21,135 nt of DNA from Spirogloea muscicola (GCA_009602725.1 WELB01000002.1:1346069-1367203); one strand, 5' to 3'; shown: positions 1-8,719, counted from the first letter of the stretch. Notes: generated by a model not told the origin, from the letters alone. Numbers and translations are program-made.

Positions 1-116
<116 letters not shown>

Positions 117-154
117 TGGGGGGGAGGTGGGCGGGCTGGCCCGGCCCCTTCGAA

Positions 155-214
155 TGTGCTTACCTCTGTACTTGGCCATACTGGCCTTCGATTGTTTCAA
201 ATACACGAAATTTT
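155..214 (+). mobile_element. Type-B micro-cassette with 7-bp target duplication
   Basis: A 60-bp unit is flanked by the direct repeat CTTCGAA (148-154 and 215-221). It carries the type-B core GTGCTTRCC..GTACTTGGCC, the hairpin GGCCA-TAC-TGGCC, and the end AATACACGAAATT. The same unit occurs inverted at 4659-4713 and 11927-11986, and interrupted at 5265-5390. Flanking bases are CCCGGCCC on the left and CGGCCCCC on the right. Confidence 0.7.
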
Positions 215-631
215 CTTCGAACGGCCCCCGGGGGGGGATGGGGTCAACGGCGCGGCGCCGGGCGGCCGCTGGGCGGGGGGGTGTGGGGGGTGTGCGACCC
301 GCCGCCCGAGGCAGGCCCCATTCCGTCATCTAATACAGCTCCGCTATCATAATAGCGAAAGACCTTTCTAGCTGTCACAGATGCGCGACCATTGATAGCC
401 ACACGTGGGGAGGGAGAGAGCGCCCCGGCTTGCTGTCCTCTGCGGCAACCCGGCCGGCCCCTCCCCGCGGCCGCCGCCCACCCTCACTCCTCCTGCGGCC
501 CGCAGAGGACGCGATTTCTCAGCATGGCGTTGACCCGGCGGAGAACGCCACGGACTAGCTCTCGACTCTCGTTAACGTCGGGGCTGGCATCGGTGCCACT
601 GGCGCCTGAAGGACGTGGAAGAAAGTGTCTT

Positions 632-680
632 TCAGAAGGGGGCTGGGTAAAGCCAGCTAAACCCAAGAAAGAACATGGGA
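632..680 (-). repeat. Type-A hairpin cassette, diverged
   Basis: Read on the minus strand, this stretch has TTCTTTCTTGGGTTTAGCTGG followed by a complementary CCAGCCCCC arm and a CTTCTGAAAG end. It matches the hairpin cassette repeated many times at 4.9-12.2 kb. It lies downstream of the BCKDHB stop codon. Confidence 0.45.
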
Positions 681-1015
681 CGTGGGCGCCCAGTGGTAGT
701 TCTCGCACCACCTACAGAGTACATAAGGGCCTCTACTGATACTGGTACACAGTTAGCAAGCAAGCTGTGATCAGAGCTGCACGTTTCGTAGTGCCCAAGT
801 CAATGGCAACAGCGCAGCCTGCACTGCCTGAGGCCTGATGCCATACAGGGGAGCTTCCGGCCTGCACTTGCTTCAGCGGTGCCAAAACCTCCATGCGGCG
901 GCCTCGGCGAGCCTCCGACTCATGCTGTATGCCTCTGGCGCAGCACACTAACATGTGCAGCGCAGGGGAGAGCGGCGTGGCTAACGGCTGGCGCTGAGGC
1001 CCAAGGGCGCGCGAC

Positions 1016-4000
1016 CTAATAGCCTACGGTGGCCTTGATGGCATGAAGGACCTGCATGAAACAGCAGGGGCACAGTGAGGGACGAGACTGCAGCCGTCAC
1101 ACAGTTGGTCACACTGCGCAGGCTGTACAGCGCAGAGGAGCTTCAGATCCAATTATGTGCTGGAATTTCACATAAGCTGCGACGCAGGACCATTGGCGCC
1201 TGCTGTCCCAAAGCAACACCCGGCACTTCGAGCAAACCTTATGCTCATTGGGAAGGTAGAACGGCTCAAAAACGAGGGGGAACGGCGTGTCTGCACCACA
1301 TACTCGCGCCACCGGCGCCTCAAGCTGTCAGCCAGACAAGACCACGCCGGCATTAGCCGTGCTGCTGTAGTCACTGGAGTGCAGATCGAGAATCTCTTCT
1401 CGACTTCATAGCGCCTGGCAATGGCCGGCTTGAAAGATTGACAGATATCACTGTGCATATAAACCACCAAAAAGACGAGCTCTCTTGGGGTCCACTTCTT
1501 GCAGCTCACTCTCAGGAAGCAGCGCTCAGCGATGCTTGCTGCCACCTCTGCGCCGAAGCCTCCAGTCACAGGAGCCTCATGGCTGACCTGAGATACAGGA
1601 GGAATAACCTTAATGGCAATATAAGTAGCCTTTGCTACCGTCCTGGTAAGGGTTAGCTCAGCTGGGCTCTCCACCATGAGAAAGAGGCCACGAGTGCACT
1701 GCAATTTTCCACTATTTTGCGACCCAGCGCTCCACGCAATATCCGGACTCCCTCTGCGTCTGCCCCGCACAAGCGCTCAGCTCCTTGATGACGCCCTCAC
1801 CAGGAGGCGCCCAGTCTTGCTGACAGATTCCTCCACGGATTGCCGGTCCCATGGCAAGAGAGTGCGGAGGTCTAGCAGCTCGCAGGAGATGCCCTCCTGT
1901 GACAGGGGCGTGCAGAGAATGACTAAGTGTTTGTAGGGCATGTGCTTACCAGCACCGGCGGCAGGACCAGCACCTTTTATCGAGCACACCGACCGATGGA
2001 ACCTTGCCAATATCTCCTACCTTTGCCCCGAGCCTGCCAGCAAGCAAAGGGGAACGGCAGTAGCTGCAGGAGCACAAGGGGAGCTCACATCACTTGCTGC
2101 TGTGCACGCCCTCTCCATTGGGCCCAGCTGCGCTCCCCACCCGACCAATGTAATGTCCGTCCCCTCCCGCATGACCTGGACGAATTTGGCAGATGATCAA
2201 TCAGCATGCTTCTTGCCCGCTGCTAGTCCAACATACAATTTTGCCTCCTGATCTGTGATTGCAGGCCACATAAACGAGGGGGTGATTGCACAATGGAGGC
2301 AGAGGCCCCAGCGAAGATTCTGCAGGGAGCTACAAGTGCATGGAGCGAGAAGGGAGACCTCAGCCTGGCTGAGCGGCAGGCTGTAGTCGTCCACAGGCAC
2401 CTCCTCCACAGCCATGCGGTACAGGGACTGCAGGAGCAACATGTGCCGGAGGCGCGCCAGACTCATTGAGGTTTTCACTTCCGATGCCTTTTTATGAAAC
2501 TGGCATTCAATCGGCTTGGCCTCCCTTTCATGTCATGGCACACTGCGCCTTCTGAAAATCTGACATGTTCGACGGAATACGGCAAGAAGACACAGTGCAG
2601 AGCCTTGGCCACCGCATGCGTGGTACACTTTCTGAGACGCTCCTCTCCAGGCAGCTCGCTCACGCCCAGCCGCAGGGCTGCTGCTCTATAACATGACCCT
2701 CTCATATTGACCAACCTCGCTGGTGGTCAGGCCTGGAAATCCTGCGCTGCATCTCACGTCGGCAGCTACTCGATGGCTGCACAGTGTGAAGCCATCCTCC
2801 GATGAGGATGTCGGAGGGAAGCCGCCGCGTGGCCAGGACTCACCTTGGGCTCCAGGAAGATGACGGGGTTGGGGTCGCGAATGGACGCCAGCAGCAAGCC
2901 TTTGGCCTGCGCAGGGCTGCGCGGAACAACGACCTGCACATCAGGTAATTGCACTTGTAACCTTGAAATTGGGCTCAGAGTTAGCCTCACTATCGCTCGT
3001 TCAAGCTGCACTCGAGCCTCATATCCACATTGCTAAGGGGAGCATCGTTATGATAGCCCCTTGAGGAGCTCTCTACCAGCGCAGCACGTCCCGATGCAGA
3101 AGTGGCCCTCACCTTGATGCCTGGAACGTGGATGAAGAAGGCCTCGGGCGACTGCGAGTGGTAGTGACCACCGTGGCCAACCGCCCCATATGGTGCACGC
3201 ACCGTCAGCCCTGCGGGCGCGCGAGCGTCTCAGTCCTCCTTAGCTGTGTCTGCCAAGTGGATAGGGCGACGTCGCCAAGCGCCGAGCCCCGCCCACGCTC
3301 ACCGCCGCAATTGAATTCGCCGCCGCTGCGGTACCGGTACTTGGCCGCCTCATTGACGATCTGCAGGCGCCGCCGCAGCAGCAGCGTAGGGCACGACAGC
3401 AATTGAGGTTGGCGCAATTGCTCAATAGCCGCAGCAGAGCCACTGCCGCATTGACTGCAAGAAGCAGCGGGCCGAGTGATTGCCTCAAGGTGCAACCCCG
3501 CCGCAACGTCCTGTACGGACCTGGTCAAAGGCCGGGTGCATGTAGTCCGCAAACTGGATTTCGGCAATCGCTCGGTTGTTCTGGACGCATCAAGACGTCA
3601 AGCTGCGAGGCACGTCACGGCTTCGGTTGAGCAGCCATTGGTACATGAACAACCTTCCCGGCTAAGCTAAGAACTTCAGATTGATTGTCCTAATTAATCT
3701 CACTCCTCAGAAAACAATATCCGCTACCGATGCACAGTTCTGAGACGGTGATATGGATAACGGGAGCATGGCCAAAGCTCAGCCAGGCACGCCCATGACG
3801 ACGAGCTAGTTCGCTCACCATGGCGGCCAAGCCTATGCCAAAGCCGATGATGCCCTGCAGCAGCGACGGCAAGCGCCAGGAGGTGGTCCGTGAGCAACCG
3901 TGGCTGCTCCATTGTCATCGGCAGCAATACCAGAGGCTCGAGATTTGCCCCTCAACTGCAGCGGCGCCAGCGGAAGTCGCAAGCTGCCGGCCCAGTCCGT

Positions 4001-4417
4001 CATGCCTGCTCACAGAGGGGCGTGTTGAAGACGCGGGCGCCGCCAAAGCGCTCGGCGAGGCCGATGGTGCAGCGGAAGACGCCGCCGAAGCTCACATCCT
4101 CGCCGAACACGAACGCCCTGCAGAGCCGCGCCCGCCGCTTCCCCGAGCTCAACAATTGGGCATGGAAATGGCGGCGAGGAGCGGCGCTGAGTATCAAATC
4201 ATTTCTCTTCCTATTTAGCTTCAGCGCAAGCCAACCTGGGGTCCGAGTCGAGCGCGGTGCTCAGGGCGTCGTTGACGGCCGTGAAGAGGTTCATGCGCCG
4301 CGTCGGGGCCCTCCCCGGCTCCGCCGCCGCAGCCGCCGCCGCCGCCTCCGACGAGGCACCGCCGTGGAGGCGCCGGCCGCGCGCCGCGCAGGGCCGCCCG
4401 CCGGCGAGCGCCGCCAT
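1016..4417 (-). CDS. BCKDHB: Branched-chain 2-oxoacid dehydrogenase E1 subunit beta, 13 exons, complete
   Basis: Exons in transcript order: 4417-4236, 4117-4006, 3854-3819, 3580-3521, 3360-3303, 3210-3113, 2933-2844, 2427-2359, 2175-2089, 1896-1801, 1587-1510, 1324-1238, 1051-1016. They join in frame to 362 codons plus TAG. The ATG is the first after an in-frame stop. Residues 1-41 are Arg/Ala-rich, including eight Ala, and look like a mitochondrial presequence. The mature start is [11 protein letters not shown]. Family signatures are [11 protein letters not shown] (about 65-75), [47 protein letters not shown] (about 161-175), [23 protein letters not shown] and [14 protein letters not shown]. 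With E1-alpha it forms the thiamine-diphosphate E1 that decarboxylates 2-oxo acids from Val, Leu and Ile in the mitochondrial matrix. The length fits plant and animal orthologues. All donors are GT except exon 2 (GC). Repeats begin within about 250 bp upstream of the start codon. Confidence 0.96.
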
Positions 4418-4514
4418 GGCGCCCCCGGCTCGCGGCTAGGCGAGGAGAAGCTGGCCTGCAGTGGGAGATGTATAAGGAAAGGGAAGAACAGAAGAATGCA
4501 GCTTCTCAATTGAA
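4418..4514 (-). promoter_or_regulatory. Short BCKDHB 5' flank
   Basis: This is the only non-repeat sequence between the BCKDHB start codon and the retroelement island. It must hold at least part of the 5' UTR or core promoter. No clear TATA box or initiator motif is visible, so the call rests on position alone. Confidence 0.35.
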
Positions 4515-4830
4515 TGAGTGGCTGTCAAAGCCAGCGAGGTGAATACAGAGGGTGTTCATGACGATGTGGAGTGTATAGTGGGTGATGGATGTAGCCCGAA
4601 TACGGGATGTATACGAGCAAGAGAGAAGGCGCGCGGTGCGCGATGAAATGAAAAGGAGAATCCGTGTATTTGAAACAAACGAAGGCCAAATGGCCAAGTA
4701 CAAAGGCAAGCACAAAAGGAGGCCAATTTAAAGTGGCGTGTACGCTGTTCAGGCAAGAAGAGCTGGTGCAGAGAGTGGGGCTACACAAAGCGGAGCCCTA
4801 TGCCAGGGTGGCTGAGGTGACAGGGTGACG
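4515..4830 (-). mobile_element. Retroelement 3' UTR fragment near the BCKDHB start
   Basis: Read on the minus strand, the segment shares TGTCACCT..AG.CACC, GCCTGAACA, AATTGGCCTCC and CGCGCGCCTTC with the 3' UTR below the copy that ends at 6868. It is interrupted by a type-B cassette (4659-4713). No coding part of the element is recognisable here. It lies in the upstream region of BCKDHB, so it may contribute regulatory sequence. Confidence 0.55.
4659..4713 (-). mobile_element. Type-B micro-cassette with 8-bp target duplication
   Basis: A 55-bp unit is flanked by AAAAGGAG at 4651-4658 and 4714-4721. Uninterrupted versions of the target can be read at 6765-6790 (GAAATGAAAGGGAGGCCAAT) and, in the opposite orientation, at 5322-5345. 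This makes it a clean insertion. It contains the hairpin GGCCA-AA-TGGCC. Confidence 0.8.
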
Positions 4831-4929
4831 CGGACCGCCCAGGGGCGCGGAGGCTGCGACGAGAAAGTGGCTCTCGCAAGGGGCCTAAGTGATTATCCTA
4901 CCGGTGTATGGTTACTGTGTAATTTAGAG

Positions 4930-5062
4930 GAAAGGGCTCGCCCATTGAGGATAAGCCAGCCCAAAAATGAATAAACAAAGTACGAGAAAAAAACAAAGGC
5001 GCCTTCCGGCCCTTTGTTTTTGGGGTGGCTTTGCCAGCCCCTCTTCTCTATGGGCTCGTCCA
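4930..5062. repeat. Inverted pair of type-A hairpin cassettes
   Basis: A minus-strand cassette (about 4933-4975) and a plus-strand cassette (about 5015-5062) face each other. Each holds the GGGCTGGC / GCCAGCCC hairpin or a close variant, and the ATGGGCGAGCCC or ATGGGCTCGTCC tail. Between them is an A-rich stretch and a short GC-rich arm. The pair could fold into a long hairpin if transcribed. Confidence 0.65.
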
Positions 5063-5147
5063 GAAAGCTGGACGAGCTCTAGTTGGTGGTAGAAGGGCTT
5101 CGTATCTGACATCTAGTATTCAGGCATCGATTAGCGACCTTTATGTT

Positions 5148-5199
5148 CTTTTTGGGCTGGCTTTTCCAGCCCCTATCCTCAATGAGCGAGCCCTTCTCT
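5148..5199 (+). mobile_element. Type-A micro-cassette with 9-bp target duplication
   Basis: A 52-bp unit is flanked by CTTTATGTT at 5139-5147 and 5200-5208. It contains the near-palindrome GGGCTGGCTTTTCCAGCCCC and ends GCCCTTCTCT. The pre-insertion sequence reads S-D-L-Y-V-L-T-R-G-Y-stop, the same C-terminus as other copies, so the empty site is independently predicted by the reading frame. Confidence 0.85.
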
Positions 5200-5308
5200 C
5201 TTTATGTTTTGACCCGTGGTTACTGAGCGGGTCAATCTGCTGTAGGTTATGTAGGTCTTTAGGTGTGCTTGCCTATGTACTTGGCCATTTGGCCTTCGTT
5301 TGTTTCAA

Positions 5309-5364
5309 TGTAATGGCTTGAATTGGCCTCGCTTTGATTTCATGCGCACCGCGCGCCTTCTCTC
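5309..5364 (+). mobile_element. Type-C micro-cassette inside a type-B unit
   Basis: A 56-bp unit lies between TTCAA direct repeats (5304-5308 and 5365-5369). The host type-B unit is uninterrupted at 155-214, 4659-4713 and 11927-11986 (GTTTCAAATACACG or variants). The insert carries AATTGGCCTC, the self-complementary GCGC-ACC-GCGC, and the end CCTTCTCTC. Related sequence is in the 3' UTRs at 4620-4740 and 6725-6800 on the minus strand. Confidence 0.7.
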
Positions 5365-5403
5365 TTCAAATACACGAAATTCTCTTCTCTATGGGCGGGC
5401 ACT

Positions 5404-5572
5404 TCAGAAGAAAGGGCTCGCCCATAAGAAGAGGGGCTGGCAAAGCCAGCCCAAAAAGAATGGACAATGTCCAAAGCCAAAGAAAGAGATGCCGAAGAAG
5501 GACTACTCTACCAAACACAACATCACACTAGGGAAGCTCAATACCCACGAGTAAGCAACAGCAGGTCAGAAT
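5404..5572 (-). pseudogene. Retroelement copy b: C-terminal end and 3' UTR
   Basis: On the minus strand S-D-L-L-L-L-T-R-G-Y ends with TGA at 5540-5538. About 70 nt of UTR follow, then GGACATTGTCCATTC and a type-A hairpin cassette (about 5470-5404) ending GGGCGAGCCCTTTCTTCT. It shows the usual order in the family: stop, short UTR, hairpin, CT-rich end. The body 5' of S-D-L is missing or too decayed to recognise. Confidence 0.65.
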
Positions 5573-5574
5573 AG

Positions 5575-5889
5575 CTCGATGCGGGGAAGGAGGCGCTCCG
5601 CCGAGACCCGGAGGCGGCGGCCAGAGCGCTTCTCTCTTTGGACCTTGTCCATTCTTTCTGGCCTGGCTATCTACAGCCCCTTGCCTCCGATCGTTCCTTC
5701 AGGTCAACGCTCTTCTGCCCTTTTCCGACTATCCATGGCCCACGCCTTGCACCTGCGTTCTAGCCGCGTTCTCGTACTTTGTTCATTCCATTTTGGGCTG
5801 GCTTTTTCCCAGTCCTTGCCCCCATTGGGCGAGCCACTTCTCTCTTTTCCCAGCCCCTATCCTCAATGGGCGAGCCCTTCTCTCTCTCA
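5575..5889 (+). repeat. Cassette cluster and coding scrap
   Basis: The stretch holds a type-A cassette at about 5638-5690 (GGACCTTGTCCATTC then CTGGCCTGGC), a retroelement coding scrap at about 5726-5775 (M-A-H-A-L-H-L-R-S-S-R), and two partial type-A cassettes at about 5790-5842 and 5845-5885. The open frame across it is a by-product of these repeats, not a gene. Confidence 0.55.
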
Positions 5890-6236
5890 CTCTCTAGAGC
5901 CTTCAACGCCGCTGGCTCGTGGGCGCAAGTCTACCGTATGAGATTGTCTGTATCCCTTCAGCGGTCCATGGCCCACGCTCTGCATCTGCGTGCTGGCCGT
6001 GCTCTCGCTGCGGCCTCCGGCTTTCGTCGGGGGATAGTTTTCCAGCAGCTAGTTTGTCGGATCTGAGGCTCCTCACTCGTAACTATTGAGTGATCCATCC
6101 TCCCCCTGTTCTGACATAGCATCTTCCGACCCCTTTGTAGCTGCTCCACGTTTGTAGGCCCCTCCGAACCTTTTTCAATTCTTTTTGGGCTGGCTTTTCG
6201 CAGCCCTTGCCCCCATTGGGAGTGCCACTTCTTCTC
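5890..6236 (+). pseudogene. Retroelement copy c: frameshifted C-terminus plus full 3' UTR
   Basis: The copy encodes Y-R-M-R-L-S-V-S-L-Q-R-S-M-A-H-A-L-H-L, then loses one base near 6032 relative to copies d and g, which throws the frame to an early stop. In the shifted frame the family ending S-L-S-D-L-R-L-L-T-R-N-Y is still readable to about 6088. The UTR runs through a type-A cassette (about 6180-6236) ending CCACTTCTTCTCT. It is a close inverted match of 9520-9205, and a direct match of 11992-12195 in its 3' part. Confidence 0.8.
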
Positions 6237-6485
6237 TAGCTGCAGCCTCTGGCTTTCGTCAGGGGGATTGCTTTCCCTTTTTTGTACCATGGGGAGCAGG
6301 CGGATGCCCATGAAGAAAGGGCTCGGGATTGCTTTCCGGCTGCTAGTCTTTCAAATCGGCGGCTCCTCACTCGTGGTTACTAAGAGATCCATCCTACCCA
6401 AGCTCTGAGACAGCGCTTTTGGCCCCTTGGAACCTTGTCAATTTTCTTCGGGCTGGCTGGCAGTTCTTCTCACAGCCCTTGCTGA
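6237..6485 (+). pseudogene. Retroelement copy d, split by a micro-insertion
   Basis: A-A-S-G-F-R-Q-G-D-C-F-P is followed by a 48-bp insert and its target repeat, then A-A-S-L-S-N-R-R-L-L-T-R-G-Y with TAA at 6381-6383. The downstream UTR matches copies c, g and h in a diverged form and ends in a degenerate type-A cassette (about 6440-6485). It abuts copy c directly. Confidence 0.7.
6277..6324. mobile_element. 48-bp insert with 13-bp target duplication
   Basis: GGGATTGCTTTCC is repeated at 6264-6276 and 6325-6337 around a 48-bp insert. The insert holds a CATGGG / CCCATG stem with a 13-nt loop and an edge AGAAAGGGCTC that matches the minus-strand tail of type-A cassettes. Deleting insert plus one repeat restores the retroelement frame. 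Confidence 0.75.
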
Positions 6486-6533
6486 CTAGAGGGTTATAGA
6501 GCGCCAACTTGCCGACGTCTTGGAGACTAGTAC

Positions 6534-6553
6534 TTGGGAGTGCCACTTCTTCT
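6534..6553 (+). mobile_element. 20-bp insert with 7-bp target duplication
   Basis: CTAGTAC at 6527-6533 and 6554-6560 flanks 20 bases matching only the last part of the type-A cassette of copies c and g (GGGAGTGCCACTTCTTCT). This looks like an extremely 5'-truncated cassette. The short repeat length leaves some chance of coincidence, but the matching insert makes that less likely. Confidence 0.55.
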
Positions 6554-6654
6554 CTAGTACAGCGCTTCTTGGCCCCTCGGACAAGAATGAGCTGGCTGGC
6601 AGTGGAATAATTTGACAAGGAATGGAAGTTGACAAGGCCCAAAAGTAATGAACC

Positions 6655-7530
6655 TATAGAGCCAGCCCAAGATGAACGACGAGGTACACAACAGCGAGTG
6701 GAAGAGAAATAGCTCTTCAAATGAAAGCATGTGAAGGCGAGGGGGGAAGGCGCGCGGGGCGCATGAAATGAAAGGGAGGCCAATTCAAGCCAGTACATTG
6801 TTCAGGCGAAGGCTACGGCAGACTAAACAAGGCTAAATATACCTAAAGTAAGGTGCCTAAGGTGACATCAATACCCACGGGTGAGCACAAACAAATCTGA
6901 CAAGCTAACTTGGGCAGCTGGAGCGCCGCCACGAAAGCCGGAGGCCTGACTTAGAGCGCGCCCGGCACGTTGATGAAGAGCCAATGCTTGCGAGCGCTGC
7001 AAACTAAGCGAGAGCCGCATTCTGTAATGTACAACTAAGGCCTGCGGAATGCTGGAGTGGCCCAAGCTGCCCCCCCGACTTCGACGACGCGCATCAACCA
7101 GCCGGGCCAGATGCTGGATCAGGGTGGACCATTTCACGCCGCAGCCTCCGTAGATATCCATGGCACACGGGTAAAGATGGTCCCCTCGAGGATGATCATA
7201 GTAGTGCCGCTCCTTCTTGCGCTCCGCGCTGGACGTGGCCCAACCAGACACGGTTGACGTGGGTGCGCCAGCCTTGCATGCGTCAATCAGGACCACGTCC
7301 AGGAGCAAACGAGGCCCACCGCCCCGGGGGGTGGCGACCACGTCCAGGCGCCGCACGTAGGGCTTGCCGCGCCTTGAGGAGATGGGCATGATACCAGACA
7401 CTTGCAGCGCCGGGTGGTACCCCGCCTCGCGCACAATTCCAAACATAGCATCCCTCAGTAAGTCGTGCGAGGCGATGCGCTCACCCCCCTCAAAGGGAAA
7501 GAGATGCAAATGTTCTGCATATTAGCCTCT
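6655..7530 (-). pseudogene. Retroelement copy e: longest coding remnant (nuclease-like C-terminal domain)
   Basis: On the minus strand about 220 codons stay open from about 7530 (after an upstream in-frame stop) to TGA at 6870-6868. There is no convincing start, so it is a 5'-truncated copy. Counting from the TTG at 7509, visible features are a G-E-R-I-A-S-H-D-L-L motif (9-18), R-R-L-D-V-V (53-58), L-L-L-D-V-V-L-I-D (68-76), A-E-R-K-K-E-R-H-Y-Y-D-H-P (95-107) and Y-P-C-A-M-D-I-Y-G-G-C-G (113-124). The D...D...K spacing recalls the putative PD-(D/E)XK-like tail of reverse-transcriptase ORFs in green algae; that is recall, not a search. The last 50 residues match copies c, d, g and h. The 3' UTR continues to about 6655 and includes a type-C unit. 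No reverse-transcriptase motif is in the window. Confidence 0.6.
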
Positions 7531-7639
7531 ACACTCTTAAGACGTCACACTTTCGTGGGGGGCGCCTGTCGCTTTCTGGAGGCGACTTGCTCGGGCCACC
7601 TGGGCACAAAGAGTGGTTTCGTGCTTTTAGGAAGCTCTT

Positions 7640-7845
7640 CCAAGTCAAGAAAGCGCGGCCAGATTGACTAGTGGCTGGGAGAGTCCAGCCCAAAGGAATG
7701 GACAAGGTCTGAAGGAGCCGGAGTGTGAAGGACTAGGACCAGTACTCTTTGGTCTGGCTTCTCACAGAGAAAGCGCGGCCGCGCGTAAGTCAAGGTAGTG
7801 GCTGGGAAAGGCCAGCCCAAGAATGGACAAGGTCCAAAGAGCCAA
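7640..7845 (-). repeat. Duplicated type-A cassette segment
   Basis: Two direct copies (about 7640-7720 and 7766-7845) share AGAAAGCGCGGCC, TAGTGGCTGGGA, CCAGCCCAA and AATGGACAAGGTC. Each carries a minus-strand type-A hairpin. The second is the 3' end of copy f, and the first may be a tandem duplicate. The sequence between 7531 and 7640 shows no recognisable feature. Confidence 0.6.
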
Positions 7846-8023
7846 AAGGCTCCTGAACCACACAGCTGTGCACAAGACTACAGCGGAGGGGAATGGAGTG
7901 TATATTAAGAGATGAAGGGCCTGTGTGGCCGAGTACAAAGGCAAGCACATAGACAAACGTGCATCACCTGCTGCTAAGCTGACCCGCTCAGTAACCACGA
8001 GTCAGCACATAGAGGTCGCTAAC
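7797..8023 (-). pseudogene. Retroelement copy f, 3' half (interrupted by solo LTR)
   Basis: On the minus strand V-S-D-L-Y-V-L-T-R-G-Y ends with TGA at 7990-7988. The UTR includes a diverged type-B unit (about 7915-7955, GGCC-ACACA-GGCC hairpin) and ends in a type-A cassette near 7797. Its upstream codons continue at 8725-8760 on the far side of the LTR, in frame once the LTR and one CTAAC are removed. Confidence 0.75.
8019..8023. repeat. Target-site duplication, left
   Basis: CTAAC directly precedes the LTR and is repeated at 8720-8724 directly after it. The 5-bp length is typical of LTR-retrotransposon integrases. Confidence 0.85.
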
Positions 8024-8719
8024 TGTAACGATTTTACATGGCTGGAATGTCAATGCAGCAGTAATGTATTGACAGATGCCTGGAGACTAGACACCTCATC
8101 CGGCTGATAAGTAAATTGACTGTCAGTGCCGCAGGAAAGGCTTGACAGATGCCTGGAGACGGACACTTCACCAGGCTGGGAAGCGTGAATTCAACCTAGA
8201 GCTGAGAGCGGCGCAACCCGAAGTCGTGACGCGCGAGACAGCATGATGCTGGCGCTGGAACGGCGACGGGAGGCGGCAGCGCTGTAGACTGCCTTGACGG
8301 CGTTGTTAGCCGTATGTTGACGGGAACGTAGACGGCGCACGATAGCCTGGGGTTAGTGACCGTCAGCTGCTAGTGACGGGGAGGACCGTTAGTATGTCAG
8401 TGGTTGCTGATGGATGGGTAGATTGTCGGTGGTAGCCCGTTGATAGCCGTCGACAGATCGTGGACGGGTCGTGAACGCTAGACTGGGTGCCAGTTATCCC
8501 ACCCGGGCCCTTGTGGCCGGGCTCGCAGTCTGTTGGGCTATATAGGGGGCACCCGAGATGGGAGAGGGGGTGAGTTCTTCACCCAACCTCAGACCCCTGG
8601 ACCCTTGCTCCTGCAGTATCCGTTGCTCAATTTTACCGTTGCAGCCCCATTCTAATGCCTCCCCGCTTTTCCTTGCGCCGCCGGCAGCCCGGGCTTGGCA
8701 ATCCACAGCATTCGTTACA
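8024..8719 (+). mobile_element. Solo LTR, 696 bp
   Basis: The unit starts TGTAACG and ends CGTTACA, a 7-bp inverted terminus with TG...CA ends, and is flanked by 5-bp CTAAC duplications. A TATA-like TATATAG lies at 8539-8545, consistent with a promoter in plus orientation. Two 19-bp direct repeats (TTGACAGATGCCTGGAGAC, 8069-8087 and 8142-8160, period 73) lie near the left end. No gag, pol or second LTR is present, so recombination between two LTRs probably removed the interior. It is younger than the retroelement copy it splits. Confidence 0.9.

Larger units (their letters stand above)
5124..5395 (+). pseudogene. Retroelement copy a: C-terminal end and 3' UTR
   Basis: Codons for A-S-I-S-D-L-Y-V run to 5147, are broken by a type-A cassette (5148-5199), and resume as L-T-R-G-Y with TGA at 5224-5226. 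Removing the cassette and one 9-bp repeat restores the frame. The 3' UTR includes a type-B unit, itself split by a type-C unit (5309-5364), and ends in TTCTCTTCTCT near 5390. This is a nested record of successive insertions. Confidence 0.75.

Noticed and set aside
1168-1770. 200-codon open frame on the minus strand as a separate gene
   Set aside because: It only contains BCKDHB exon 11 (1587-1510) plus intron read-through.
5148-5199. Micro-cassettes as introners (insertions that are spliced out)
   Set aside because: The 52-bp unit has no suitable AG at its 3' edge and no GT-AG pairing with its duplicated target, so removal by splicing is not supported.
5579-5941. 120-codon open frame on the plus strand
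   Set aside because: A mosaic of type-A cassettes and a retroelement scrap; no independent coding evidence.
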